Shown piece after piece: positions 36,419-48,980 of a DNA stretch of 64,000 bases (positions within the stretch are counted from its first letter, which is position 1; the number at the start of each line of letters is the position of its first letter). Position numbers and translations under genes: made by a program. The stretch comes from JAOUEA01 sp963810945 (GTDB lineage Bacteria; Actinomycetota; UBA4738; HRBIN12), in contig CAWEPI010000008.1 in assembly GCA_963810945.1 (NCBI GenBank), forward strand, positions 930,001-994,000, given 5' to 3'. The notes below the pieces were generated by a model. That model had not been told where the DNA came from and did no database searches. It was given only the letters and a program-made list of their open reading frames with translations.

Positions 36419-38641
36419 TCAGGCCCCGGGCAGGAACACCTTGAAGATCGATCCACCACCGGGTCGATCCTCCAGCCACGCCCGGCCGCCGTGGAGTTCG
36501 GCGAAGCGCAGCACGAGCGACAGCCCGACCCCGACGCCGGGCGAGTGGACGGCGGCCGAGCCGGGAGCCTGGCGGAACGGTTCGAAGACGGCCTCGTGCA
36601 GGTCCTCGGGCACGCCGGGGCCCTCGTCCTCCACCTCGAGCAGCACGCCGTCGTCCTCGCCGCGCGCCCGGATCCAGATCCGTGTCTCCGGCGCTGTGTG
36701 GCGGATCGCGTTGGACAGCAGGTTCTCGAGGATCCGCTCGACCTTCGCCCCGTCCACCGAGACCGTGATGGGCTCGACCTCCACCTCGATCACGTGAGCC
36801 GTCGGGTTCTCGGTCTCCTCGATGCCGCGACGGACGAGGTCCTGCAGATCGGTCGGGCGCCGCTGCGGCGTCACGATGCCCCGTTGCAGCCGATCGAGAT
36901 CCAGCAGGTCGGAGAGCAGGCGCTCGAGCTTCCGGGCGTTCGCGGCGATGCGCCGCACGAGGTCGACGGCGTCCTCACGAGGGAGCTCGAACTGGGACTG
37001 CTCCAGCGTGAGGGCGGATCCGAGGATCGACGTCAACGGGGTTCGCAGGTCGTGGGAGACGGCCTCGAGGAAGGTGTTCTTCATCTCGTCGAGCGCACGG
37101 AGGCGTTGCGAGGCCTCACGCTCGCGCCGGAAGGCCTCGGAGTACTTCCGCTCGCTCTGTTGCAGCGCCTGTTCCGCGCGTCGGCGCTCGGTGACGTCCA
37201 CCATCAACCCTCTGAGCTGGCGGGCCCGCTGGGCGCCACGCACGATGTGGATCAGGTCGCGGATCCACACGGTCTCCCCGGCCGGGGTCTCCATGCGGTA
37301 CTCGAGGCTCCGATCCTCGCCGGCCTCCACCGCCTGGCGGAGCGTGGCGAGCGCCTCGGGTCGATCCGACGCGGCGATGTGGTCGCCCCACGTCATCCCC
37401 TCCACCGGCCAGGCCGACGCGTCGCTGCCGGCCATCTCGTTCGCGCGACCGCCCACGAAGGTGAAGGCGAGGGTCGCGGCGTCCGCCTCCCAGAACCCCG
37501 CGTCGAGGGTCTCCACGAGCTCGTGGAAGCGCTCCAGCTCCGAGAGGCGCCGGGCGTTGCCCAAGGCGAGCGAGGTGATGTCGGCGATGCCGCGCACCAT
37601 GCGCACCTGGGACGCGCCGAACGGGGTGGTGCCGGGCTCCGCCACCAGCGCGAGGGCCCCGTTCCCGTCCGGCTCCCAGCGCAGCGGGGCGGCCAGCACG
37701 TCGGCCGGCTCGTGCACGAAGTAGAGGTCGGGGGGGAGCTGGCGCACGACCTCCTCGGGGATCACGAACGGATCGAGGTCGGCGAACAGGAACGCCGCCG
37801 CCACCTCCCGGGAGACGTCGCCGATCTCCGCACGCGGTCGGGCCACCCCTTCGATCACTTCGTGCAGCCGCGCGAGCCGGTAGTCGCCCGTGTCCGCATC
37901 GAGGACGTACGCGCCGGCCGCGGCGCAGGGCACGAGTTCCGGCACCGACTCGACCGCCAGCTGCAGGATGTCGCCCACGGTGTGCTTCCCGGTCATCGTC
38001 TGCGACAGGCGGAGCAAGGACGCCGACGTCTCGGCGGCCTGCCGCGCGGACTGGAAGAGCTCGGCGTTCTCCAGCGCCACCGCCGCATGCGATGCGAGGA
38101 CCTCGAGCAGGCGCTGATCCTCCGCGTCGAACTTCCCGTAGCCGAGGCTCGAGAGCACGATGACGCCCTTGATCTTCTCGCCCAGCTTCATGGGCACCAG
38201 GAGCATCGACTCGACGATGTCCTCGGTGCCCTCGATCTGGATCGCGAACTCGACCTCCTGCGCGTTGGGCGTGAGGAGCGAGGCGCCCGTGGCGGCGACG
38301 TGCCCGGTCATCCCCTCACCCATCTCGGTCACGAGGTCCTCGAGGCGTTCCTCCTCGTACTCCTTGAAGAGCTGGCCTCGGAACGCGATCGGCATGAGCG
38401 TGTGGTCGTCGTCGAGGAGCACGTACACCCGGCAATTGTGATAGTCGATGATCGTGTGGAGCTCGGCCGTGATGGCGGCGCCGATCTCCGCGACATCGCC
38501 GAGCGCGTTGAGCTTGGCGGCGAGGCTGTGGAGCATGTTGAGCTGGGCGACGGACCGGAACCGGTCCGCGCTGCTCTGGCCATCCAAGGGGGTCACCGCC
38601 ATGTCGTGTCGACGCTCCGATCGCGATGCTCTCACAGCCAT
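36419..38641 (-). CDS. Soluble multi-sensor histidine kinase (GAF-GAF-PAS-HisKA-HATPase)
   Basis: 740 residues with no membrane helix. A GAF domain (about 40-200), a second GAF-like region (about 210-360), and a PAS domain (about 365-480) ending MVDVTERRRAEQAL come first. The HisKA domain follows, with the phospho-acceptor His in EAVSHDLRTPLTSI near 520, and the ATPase with the N-box LLSNAIRH and G-boxes VEDEGPGVP and GVGVGLSLV. ATG 38641 follows AGAAGG; ATG 38602 is an alternative. It may signal to the receiver-only protein at 39614, but this is inferred from proximity only. Confidence 0.9.
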   Translation of the reverse strand: MAVRASRSERRHDMAVTPLDGQSSADRFRSVAQLNMLHSLAAKLNALGDVAEIGAAITAELHTIIDYHNCRVYVLLDDDHTLMPIAFRGQLFKEYEEERLEDLVTEMGEGMTGHVAATGASLLTPNAQEVEFAIQIEGTEDIVESMLLVPMKLGEKIKGVIVLSSLGYGKFDAEDQRLLEVLASHAAVALENAELFQSARQAAETSASLLRLSQTMTGKHTVGDILQLAVESVPELVPCAAAGAYVLDADTGDYRLARLHEVIEGVARPRAEIGDVSREVAAAFLFADLDPFVIPEEVVRQLPPDLYFVHEPADVLAAPLRWEPDGNGALALVAEPGTTPFGASQVRMVRGIADITSLALGNARRLSELERFHELVETLDAGFWEADAATLAFTFVGGRANEMAGSDASAWPVEGMTWGDHIAASDRPEALATLRQAVEAGEDRSLEYRMETPAGETVWIRDLIHIVRGAQRARQLRGLMVDVTERRRAEQALQQSERKYSEAFRREREASQRLRALDEMKNTFLEAVSHDLRTPLTSILGSALTLEQSQFELPREDAVDLVRRIAANARKLERLLSDLLDLDRLQRGIVTPQRRPTDLQDLVRRGIEETENPTAHVIEVEVEPITVSVDGAKVERILENLLSNAIRHTAPETRIWIRARGEDDGVLLEVEDEGPGVPEDLHEAVFEPFRQAPGSAAVHSPGVGVGLSLVLRFAELHGGRAWLEDRPGGGSIFKVFLPGA

Positions 38642-38658
38642 CGCAGCCTTCTAGCCAA

Positions 38659-39009
38659 GTGTCGGAACCCGACGGGGGGTGCTTGAACGCGCCACCTCCG
38701 TCTGCAAGCCTCAGCTCCGTGGCGCGTGCGTCTGCTGAGGGGAAGCCGACGGAGCCGGCCGGGTTGTCTTCGCGCGACCGGCAGCTCCTGGACTTCGAAC
38801 GGGAGAGCTGGAAGCTCGGCGTGCCCAAGGAGCGGGCGATCCGCGAACGGTTCGGCTTCTCGCCGACCCGTTACCACCAGTTGCTGAACCGGCTCGTCGA
38901 GACGCCCGCGGCGCTCGCGTACGACCCCATGCTCGTGCGACGCCTCCGTCGCCTCCGCGAGTCGCGCCGCCGTCGCCGCGTGGCGGGACAGCTGGGCGTG
39001 CGCGTCTGA
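38659..39009 (+). CDS. DUF3263 protein
   Basis: About 116 residues, of which the C-terminal 75 are the actinobacterial DUF3263 domain: LSSRDRQLLDFERESWKLGVPKERAIRERFGFSPTRYHQLLNRLVETP. The pattern suggests a small helix-turn-helix DNA-binding protein. The start is uncertain: GTG 38659 is used, GTG 38718 is possible. It is divergent from the kinase. DUF3263 next to an LytR_C gene is a recurring actinobacterial pair. Confidence 0.8.
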   Translation: MSEPDGGCLNAPPPSASLSSVARASAEGKPTEPAGLSSRDRQLLDFERESWKLGVPKERAIRERFGFSPTRYHQLLNRLVETPAALAYDPMLVRRLRRLRESRRRRRVAGQLGVRV

Positions 39010-39048
39010 GGACCTGCCCCCGGCCCGGGCATCGCCCGGAGGCTGGGG

Positions 39049-39054
39049 TAGGAT
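39049..39054 (+). promoter_or_regulatory. -10 box TAGGAT before the LytR_C gene
   Basis: TAGGAT overlaps the ATG at 39053 and ends 7 bases before GTG 39062. This favours GTG 39062 as the true, leaderless start. Confidence 0.55.
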
Positions 39055-39061
39055 GGCCCGC

Positions 39062-39601
39062 GTGAACCTGGGCACCGGACGCATCGTCGTGATCGTGGCG
39101 CTGATCGTGGCCGGGCTCGCCATCCTCGCCAACGGGTTCAGTGACGGCGCCTCGGTGGCGGCCCCGGGCGGTGGCACGGTGGTGAGCCCCAGCGGCTCCC
39201 CCAGCGTGACGCCGTCGACGGGTGCGACGCCGACCGAGACCACGTCCCCGCTCCCCGACCCCCAACCGCCCGCGAAGGTTACCGTCGCCGTCTTCAACGG
39301 GACGGCCGCACCGGGATTAGCGGCTCAGGGCGATCAGACGCTGACGGACGCCGGATACACCAGCGGACAGGCTCCCGCGGACTACGTGCCGAAGCCGGTG
39401 GCGAAGACGACGATCTACTACCGAACGGGACCCGATGCAGCGCAGAATCAGGCGAACGCGCAGGACGTCGCCGACACCTTCTTCAAGGGTGCGCTCGTTA
39501 AGCCCTTGGGCTCTGGTACCGACGTGAGTTCCAAGGTCAACAACAGCGTGCAGGTCGTGGTCGTGTTGGGCGAGGACTACGCCAACAAGGTCGGCGGCTG
39601 A
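39062..39601 (+). CDS. LytR C-terminal-domain cell-envelope protein
   Basis: 179 residues. One N-terminal membrane helix, a Ser/Thr/Pro-rich linker of about 45 residues, then an LytR_C domain: VTVAVFNGTAAPGLAAQGDQTLTDAGY and TTIYYRTG, ending VQVVVVLGEDYA. It lacks the LytR-CpsA-Psr catalytic domain, so it is an accessory wall protein. Confidence 0.85.
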   Translation: MNLGTGRIVVIVALIVAGLAILANGFSDGASVAAPGGGTVVSPSGSPSVTPSTGATPTETTSPLPDPQPPAKVTVAVFNGTAAPGLAAQGDQTLTDAGYTSGQAPADYVPKPVAKTTIYYRTGPDAAQNQANAQDVADTFFKGALVKPLGSGTDVSSKVNNSVQVVVVLGEDYANKVGG

Positions 39602-39613
39602 GCCGTTCCCGGC

Positions 39614-40039
39614 TCAGGCTTCCTTCCGCAGCTCCCGGAGCGTTGATTCGCGAAGCTCGGCGCGGTCGTTCGGGGTCATCGCCATCACCCGATCGAGCGA
39701 GTCGAGCAGCTGCTCGGGCGGGAACGGCTTCGTCACGAAATCCGATGCCCCGTCCTCCCAGCAGCGCATCCGGTCCTTCATCTGCGCCTTCGCGGTGAGG
39801 ATCACGACGGGCAGGTCGCGCGTGGCGGCGTCCTCTCGGAGGGCCGCCAACACCTGATAGCCGTCCATCGCGGGGAGCATGAGATCGAGCACGACGACGT
39901 CGGGCCGGGCCTCGCGCGCCAGGGCGAGACCTTCGGCTGCCTCCAAGGCGCCAAGAACCTCGTGTCCCGCGTGCTCCAGGTTGAGCTTGCAGAGCAGCAG
40001 GACGTCGGGCTCGTCGTCGATCACCAGCACGCGCATCAT
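39614..40039 (-). CDS. Receiver-only response regulator (second copy)
   Basis: About 141 residues, a CheY-like receiver: VLVIDDEPDVLLLCKLNLEHAGHEV, phospho-acceptor Asp in DVVVLDLMLPAMDGYQVL, VVILTAKAQ, and FVTKPFPPEQLL. The C-terminal 20 residues are helical and charged; there is no output domain. ATG 40039 is used; a GTG eleven codons upstream is possible. Confidence 0.85.
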   Translation of the reverse strand: MMRVLVIDDEPDVLLLCKLNLEHAGHEVLGALEAAEGLALAREARPDVVVLDLMLPAMDGYQVLAALREDAATRDLPVVILTAKAQMKDRMRCWEDGASDFVTKPFPPEQLLDSLDRVMAMTPNDRAELRESTLRELRKEA

Positions 40040-40306
40040 CAGCGGTTCCCGTACCTCATGTCCGTCACGCACCTTTCCCCACCGATGTCATCGGCACGAA
40101 GGGCCGAGTCATGGATACCCATTACCTGGGACGTGGGGAGAAAAGCGCTCAACCACAGGCCTGCCGTCGAAGGCGTGAGCTGAGGTGGACCCTTGGCGTG
40201 TCCGCGACCGACGAGGGGAGCACGAGATCAGCGCGCATCCGGACCTTCATCCCCTCGTTGACGTGCGGTTTCGCCCCACCTACCCTGGGGCGAGGAGGCG
40301 TCCCCC

Positions 40307-40780
40307 ATGCTCAAGGTGTCTCAGAAGCTCGAATACGCCATGCGCGCCATGATCGAGCTCGCACAGCATCGTGATGACGAACGTCTGGTGCCGGCGCGGG
40401 AGATCGCGGAGCGTCAGCAGGTGCCGCTCCGGTTCCTGGAGCAGCAACTCGGGGCGCTCTCGAAAGCCGGTCTGGTGGAGAGCTTCCGGGGTGCCGGCGG
40501 CGGGTGCCGCATCGCGCGGGACCCCGCGGAGATCACCGTCGCGGAGATCGCCGACGCGATCGAGGGACAGCTGTTCCCGATGTTCTGCCTGGAGCCCTCG
40601 GACCACACCTGCTTCCAGGACTCACGCTGTGGGCTGCAAGGATTCTGGGCTGACGTCGCACGGGCGGTGCAAGAGGTCTTCTTGAAGACCACGGTGGCGG
40701 ACCTGGCGGCCCGTCACGTGGGATTGGCGCCGGGACCCGTGCTGGTGAGCACGGACCAGATCTTGTCCCGCCTGAACTGA
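40307..40780 (+). CDS. Rrf2-family transcriptional regulator with cysteine cluster
   Basis: 157 residues. The winged helix begins KVSQKLEYAMRAMIELAQH and continues REIAERQQVPLRFLEQQLGALSKAGLVESFRGAGGGCRIAR. The cysteines in FCLEPSDHTCFQDSRCGLQGFW match the Fe-S-binding loop of IscR/NsrR-type Rrf2 proteins, so it probably senses redox state, iron-sulfur status or NO. Target unknown; acs is the next operon on the same strand. Confidence 0.88.
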   Translation: MLKVSQKLEYAMRAMIELAQHRDDERLVPAREIAERQQVPLRFLEQQLGALSKAGLVESFRGAGGGCRIARDPAEITVAEIADAIEGQLFPMFCLEPSDHTCFQDSRCGLQGFWADVARAVQEVFLKTTVADLAARHVGLAPGPVLVSTDQILSRLN

Positions 40781-40815
40781 CCCGACCGGGCCCCGGCCCG
40801 GCGCCCCGGCGTCGC

Positions 40816-40977
40816 TTACTTCCCGGCTTCGGCCTTGCTCAGGATGCGGGTGAGCTTGGTGCCGCACACGGGGCAGGTGCCCTGGGCGGCGGGGCGACCG
40901 TTCTTGAGTTCGACGATCTGGCCCTCGAACATCCGCTTCTCGCGGCACTTCATGCAATACGCCTCGTACTGCGCCAC
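40816..40977 (-). CDS. Small zinc-ribbon protein, DUF5679 type
   Basis: 53 residues. Two CxxC knuckles (CMKC and CPVC) separated by EKRMFEGQIVELKNGRPAAQGT form a zinc ribbon. GTG 40977 is preceded by GGAAGGAGG at 5 bases. Function of the family is unknown. Confidence 0.82.
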   Translation of the reverse strand: MAQYEAYCMKCREKRMFEGQIVELKNGRPAAQGTCPVCGTKLTRILSKAEAGK

Positions 40978-41138
40978 CGCAGCCTCCTTCCAGCTTCGAG
41001 GCCGCCTCGACGGGCGGCCTGCCCACGATGGTGGCCCCGCCCGGGCACCGTTGCAAGTACCTGAGCGAACGTGCGCCCTCGCGCGAGGAGCCCATCCTGC
41101 GTACGATGCGGCCCTCACCCGTTCACGGAGGACCACAC

Positions 41139-43100
<1,962 letters not shown>

Positions 43101-43103
43101 GCG

Positions 43104-43523
43104 ATGACGATCGACGGATCGGTGTTCACCGGACCGGAGGCGGAGTTCATCGCCGGTGCCCGCGTCGCCTACCTCGCCACCGTCTACGCCGACGGGAGGC
43201 CGCACCTCGTGCCGATCGGCCCCGTGTTGGACATGAACCGGATCGTGTTCGCCACGGAGCGGGACACGCAGAAGGTGCGCAACCTGGAGGGGGACCCGCA
43301 CGTCGCGATCGGCTGCGACGAGTACCACGAGGACTGGGACCAGCTGCGGCAGGTGATCGCGTACGGCGAGGCGTACCTCGTGGAGAGTGGTCCGGAGTTC
43401 GAACGAGACCGCGGACTCCTCTACGAGAAGTACCCCCAGTACGAGGCGATGGCCCCCATCACGGCCGAGTCCTCGGTCATCGTCGAGGTACGGGTCGACC
43501 GGGTCTTCAGCTCCGGCTTCTAG
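43104..43523 (+). CDS. PPOX-fold (pyridoxamine-phosphate-oxidase-like) protein
   Basis: 139 residues with a split-barrel flavin or deazaflavin-binding fold: ARVAYLATVYADGRPHLVPIGPVLDMNRIVFATERDTQKVRNLEGDPHVAIG. Such short actinobacterial members often bind F420, FMN or heme; the cofactor cannot be decided here. Starts three bases after acs, so it is probably co-transcribed. Confidence 0.82.
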   Translation: MTIDGSVFTGPEAEFIAGARVAYLATVYADGRPHLVPIGPVLDMNRIVFATERDTQKVRNLEGDPHVAIGCDEYHEDWDQLRQVIAYGEAYLVESGPEFERDRGLLYEKYPQYEAMAPITAESSVIVEVRVDRVFSSGF

Positions 43524-43676
43524 CGCTCCGCTTGCCGTGTCCCCCGGATGGGGGGGCTGATGCGTCCTCCTTTCGCCCCAACGCGGCATACCCGAACTTA
43601 AGTACCCTCGCACACCCGTCGATATCGCCTGCACCTTGGCTGGCCCAGAGGGGGCCCGGAAGAGGGGGCAGCGAGC

Positions 43677-44792
43677 ATGATCGACCGTCGGGAGTTCCTG
43701 AAGAAGGCCGCGGTCACGACCGCGGGGATGGCGTTCGCCGGGATCGCGGAGGCATCGTTCCTCGCCGAGCGAGGGTGGGCCGACGTCGCGGGCCCGGGTA
43801 CGGGCGACACGTTCGGCGTGAGCGTGCAGACCATCGGCAAGCAGACGAACGTCGAGGCGCTGCAGGCCTTGGAGGCGATGAGCGGACGGATGTTCGCCAC
43901 GGTCCACAACCGGTTCCCGTGGCAGACGAGCCTGGTGAACCGGTACTCGACGTTCATCGCCGGGCGCGGTCAGGTGCCCATCCTGTCCTGGTTCACGCGC
44001 GGCAAGCAGACGGTGAAGTGGGCGGACATCGCAGCCGGCGCGCAGGATGCGAGGATCACCGCCGAGGCCATGTCGCTGAAGGCGGCCGGCTGGCCCGCCT
44101 ACTTCTGCTTCCACAAGGAGCCCGAGGACGAGGCGACGCTCGGCAACGCGGCGCAGTGGCGGGCCGCGCATCAGCGGGTGTGGTCGATCTTCCAGGAGGT
44201 CGGCGTCACCAACGTGCGCTTCGTCGCGTGCTTCATGGCGCCCACGTTCAGCGGGAGCTTCGGCGGGGTCGAGGCGTGGTTGCCCGAGAACTACGACGTG
44301 ATCGGCGTGGACGGCTACAACCGCAACATCGGCGGCAACTGGCGCAGCTTCGAGAAGATCTTCACCCCGGCGCACCAGGTGGCGACCACGCTCGGCCGGC
44401 CGCTCTTCGTGATCGAGCACGGCTGCGTCGAGGGGAAGGCCGGCCAGAAGGCGCAGTGGTTCCAAGACGCCCAGGCCATGCTCCAGGGGTGGCCCGACGT
44501 GATCGGGGTCTCCTACAACAACGAGGGGAGCGGGACCCGCAACTACCGGATCGACACGTCGGCCTCGTCGCGCGCCGCGTTCGCCGCGGTGGCGACGAGC
44601 GCCTTCTTCAACCCGGCCCAGACCTTCTGGAACGGGGAGCCGGCGCCCGCGGCGGCGGAGCGGTTGAAGCGACCGGGAGCCGCTCCGTCGCAGGGGAGGG
44701 GCGGGCGCCGACGGCATCACGGGGGACGCGGGCACCGTGGCGGCCGCCGCCACCGGGGCGGCGGCCGCGACCGGGGTCACGCACGCGGCTAG
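43677..44792 (+). CDS. Tat-exported glycoside-hydrolase-like protein with Gly/Arg/His tail
   Basis: 371 residues. The N-terminus has a Tat-type signal (DRREFLKKAAVTTAGMAFAGIA). The body resembles clan-A hydrolases such as GH26: the candidate acid/base Glu lies in YFCFHKEPEDEA and the nucleophile Glu in LFVIEHGCVEG, on consecutive strands. The last 45 residues are almost only Gly, Arg, His and Pro, very basic, and may bind teichoic acid, DNA or the wall. Substrate unknown. It is convergent with the S9 peptidase, seven bases apart. Confidence 0.7.
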   Translation: MIDRREFLKKAAVTTAGMAFAGIAEASFLAERGWADVAGPGTGDTFGVSVQTIGKQTNVEALQALEAMSGRMFATVHNRFPWQTSLVNRYSTFIAGRGQVPILSWFTRGKQTVKWADIAAGAQDARITAEAMSLKAAGWPAYFCFHKEPEDEATLGNAAQWRAAHQRVWSIFQEVGVTNVRFVACFMAPTFSGSFGGVEAWLPENYDVIGVDGYNRNIGGNWRSFEKIFTPAHQVATTLGRPLFVIEHGCVEGKAGQKAQWFQDAQAMLQGWPDVIGVSYNNEGSGTRNYRIDTSASSRAAFAAVATSAFFNPAQTFWNGEPAPAAAERLKRPGAAPSQGRGGRRRHHGGRGHRGGRRHRGGGRDRGHARG

Positions 44793-44798
44793 CGGTGC

Positions 44799-46583
44799 TC
44801 AGTCGGACAGATGCTGTGTGAACAGCGCCATCGCGAGCTCCACGTGCAGGATCTGCTCGTCGACGTCGTTCGCGTGGTGGCCTCCCGGGTAGAGGTGCAC
44901 CTGCACCTCACGCCCGCGCACCCGAAGCCCGTGGGCGTAGGTCATGACCTGCCCCAACGGGCAGCGACTGTCGTGCTCGCCCGCGATCATCAACATCGGG
45001 GCGCGGACGCGGTCGATGTAGGTCATCGGGTTGCGTTCGTGGAAGAGCTCGGGGACCTCCATCGGGCTCCCGCCCATGGTGGCGAGGTCCCACGCCCGTA
45101 GCGCGGGCGCGCATTCGTAGTGCGCGGCGACGGAGTCGCCGACGGGGATGCCGGCCACGACGGCCCGCCACCGCTCCGGGTGGAGGCCGGCGTTCAGGGT
45201 CGCGAGGTACCCGCCCCACGACCAGCCCTCGATGAAGAGCCGATCCGGGTCGGCGATGCCCTCCGCGATCAGGTGATCGAGCCCGGCGTTCAGGTCCTCA
45301 GACTCCGGGAAGCCCACGTCGCCCAAGAGCGCCTGACGGAAGGAGGCGCCGTACCCGGTGGACCCTCGGTAGTTGACGAGCAGGACGGCGAAGCCGTGGT
45401 CGGCGTACGCGAGACGCCGTGGGTCGAAGGCGTCGGTGTTGTGGTATTCGGGGCCTCCGTGGGGCGAGACGATGGTGGGGAACGGCGGCTCTCCGTCCGG
45501 GCGCACGAGCCAACCCTGGATCCTCGTCCCCTGCGGGTTCGAGAACCACACGGCCTCGAACGCGCGTCCGGGCGGAGGCGATTCGACGCCGGGGATCGAC
45601 AGGACGACCGCTCCCCCGAGACTCCGGATGGCCGGAGGCTCGACGCCGCTCTCCGCGCGGTACCAGACGTCGCCGTCGGGCCGCACGCCCGCCTGGGTGA
45701 TGGTTCCCGCGGCGGGCACGATCTCGGAGGACTCGCGGGTGTCCAGATCGAATCGCAGGAGGGCGTCGCGTGCCTCGTGGTCGCGGCGCAGGAGGAGCGC
45801 CGCGCCATCGGGGTACCAATCAGCCAGGTACAAAGCGCCCGGCTCCTCAGGCGCCGATCGCTCGAGCGTGCCGTCCGCCAGGTTCCAGAGCCACGGCCGC
45901 TCGAGGTCGTCGAGCTCGCGGATCACCACGAGCCGCTGATCGCCGGGCATGGGTGACCATCCCGCGGGCGAGAGGGTGTGCCCCTCGTCCCGGAGCTCGC
46001 CGACGATCTCCCCGTTGCGGGTATCGAGGACGCGCAGCGCGTAGTGCGAGATGTCGCCGTCCTCGCTGTGCCGGATGCACAGGAGGGTGCCGTCGGCCGA
46101 GAGCCCACCGGGTCCTTGGGGCCACTCCTGGCCGACCCCCGCAGGCTGGCCGTGCCGGTAGAGCGCTCGCGGATCACCGCCCTCGTGCGCGACGTACACC
46201 ACGTAGTCCTCGTCGGTGCTGAAGCCGGCGGCCACGACGCCCGGCACCATCGCGAGGCCCGACATCCAGGCGTCGTCGAGCCCAGGGAACAGCGGTCGCG
46301 CATCGCCGCCCTCGAAGTCGGACACCATCCAGTGGCCGCGCTCGTCACCCAGCAGGTCGAGCCACCACACGAGGGCCTCGCCATCCGGCGTGACATGGAC
46401 CTCCTCGGCGCCGACGCCATGCCCGGAGACCTGCCGCCGTGACCCCGACTCCAGGTCCCAGGCCCACGCCTGCGATGTGCCCGATTCGGTCGAGACGACG
46501 CCGAGGCGTGCGGGCCTCGCGTCCGCCCAGCGGGCCTCCGAGATCGTGGGCGCGCTGAACCGGAGCTTCCACGGTGCGGTCAT
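44799..46583 (-). CDS. S9-family prolyl-oligopeptidase-like peptidase
   Basis: 594 residues. An N-terminal seven-bladed propeller is followed by an alpha/beta-hydrolase domain with nucleophile Ser in GWSWGGYLA, the acid in AGEHDSRCP and the His in YPGGHHAND. The leaderless-type TACGCT box (46597-46592) ends 8 bases before ATG 46583. No signal peptide, so it acts in the cytoplasm on short peptides. Confidence 0.88.
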   Translation of the reverse strand: MTAPWKLRFSAPTISEARWADARPARLGVVSTESGTSQAWAWDLESGSRRQVSGHGVGAEEVHVTPDGEALVWWLDLLGDERGHWMVSDFEGGDARPLFPGLDDAWMSGLAMVPGVVAAGFSTDEDYVVYVAHEGGDPRALYRHGQPAGVGQEWPQGPGGLSADGTLLCIRHSEDGDISHYALRVLDTRNGEIVGELRDEGHTLSPAGWSPMPGDQRLVVIRELDDLERPWLWNLADGTLERSAPEEPGALYLADWYPDGAALLLRRDHEARDALLRFDLDTRESSEIVPAAGTITQAGVRPDGDVWYRAESGVEPPAIRSLGGAVVLSIPGVESPPPGRAFEAVWFSNPQGTRIQGWLVRPDGEPPFPTIVSPHGGPEYHNTDAFDPRRLAYADHGFAVLLVNYRGSTGYGASFRQALLGDVGFPESEDLNAGLDHLIAEGIADPDRLFIEGWSWGGYLATLNAGLHPERWRAVVAGIPVGDSVAAHYECAPALRAWDLATMGGSPMEVPELFHERNPMTYIDRVRAPMLMIAGEHDSRCPLGQVMTYAHGLRVRGREVQVHLYPGGHHANDVDEQILHVELAMALFTQHLSD

Positions 46584-46657
46584 GTGTGCGCAGCGTACCG
46601 GGAGGCAGCCCGCCTGAGCAGTTGTCCCGCTCCTCCAACGTCCGCCACGATGTGTCC

Positions 46658-47056
46658 GTGAGCCGAGGGAAACCCAAGCGACCGCGGGACCTGATGGACG
46701 TGTTGATCGACCGCCCATCGCACACCGGGCCGGGCGAGGACGACGACGCGTACGTCCCCCCTGCGCCTTCCACTTCCTGGCGAGCGCGCACCGACGGCCC
46801 GGGGCTCGTCCTCGCGATCCTCGGCGTGGCGTTCGGCCTCCTCCTGTTCGTGGTGCCCGGGGTCGTCGCCGGGAGCCAGGTGCGCGAGTGGCGGAGCGGG
46901 CTCCGGTTCCGGCCGCGGTTCGCGTGGGCCCTCGGCGGCACGGCGATCTGGGCGGCGACCTTGGTGCTCCTGTCGTTCACGCCGCTCTTCGGGTTCGCCT
47001 TGATCGTGGGCGTGGTGGCGCTCCCCCTGGTGATCCGCGTGGCGGCCCGCGCGTAG
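46658..47056 (+). CDS. Small membrane protein of unknown function
   Basis: About 132 residues. A 65-residue polar N-terminal region is followed by two or three hydrophobic helices (GPGLVLAILGVAFGLLLFVVPGVVAG, and two near the C-terminus). The exact GTG start (46652 or 46658) is uncertain. Family not recognised; it lies just upstream of groEL. Confidence 0.55.
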   Translation: MSRGKPKRPRDLMDVLIDRPSHTGPGEDDDAYVPPAPSTSWRARTDGPGLVLAILGVAFGLLLFVVPGVVAGSQVREWRSGLRFRPRFAWALGGTAIWAATLVLLSFTPLFGFALIVGVVALPLVIRVAARA

Positions 47057-47072
47057 CTCGGCCGGACCCGGC

Positions 47073-47103
47073 TTGTCACACCCGCCCCTCTTCCCGGTAC
47101 AAT
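47073..47103 (+). promoter_or_regulatory. groEL promoter
   Basis: TTGTCA (47073-47078) and TACAAT (47098-47103) are separated by 19 bases, slightly long. The CIRCE operator begins three bases after the -10 box, so bound repressor would block initiation. Confidence 0.55.
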
Positions 47104-47105
47104 CG

Positions 47106-47132
47106 TTAGCACTCGCTGCCATCGAGTGCTAG
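47106..47132. promoter_or_regulatory. CIRCE operator (HrcA site)
   Basis: TTAGCACTC - nine bases - GAGTGCTAG, matching the CIRCE consensus in all but the last base (A expected). CIRCE is bound by the heat-shock repressor HrcA, and predicts derepression of groEL on heat shock. Confidence 0.95.
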
Positions 47133-47186
47133 CAGTCGGTGGTGGTGGCTGAGAAGCCGGCAATCGACCAGGAGGAAGGAGAAGGG

Positions 47187-48815
<1,629 letters not shown>

Positions 48816-48839
48816 GTCCGCAGCACCACCGCAGCATCG

Positions 48840-48866
48840 GACGGGGCCCCTTTCGGGGGCCCCGTC
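48840..48866 (+). terminator. Terminator after groEL
   Basis: GACGGGGCCCC ... GGGGCCCCGTC, an 11-bp stem around TTTCG, 24 bases after the groEL stop. Confidence 0.8.
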
Positions 48867-48980
48867 CGCGTTCCGGCTCGGATTGACCGGTGCCGGTGGG
48901 AGCCGGAGGATACGCAGGCACCCCGTCTGCGAAGGGAATCCGGTGCCGATCGCTCCTCGCCCACACGCGCGTGAGGCGTC

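Noticed and set aside
43524..43676. Possible riboswitch (c-di-AMP type) before the exported glycosidase-like gene
   Set aside because: The gap is only 153 bases and none of the conserved ydaO core sequence was recognised.
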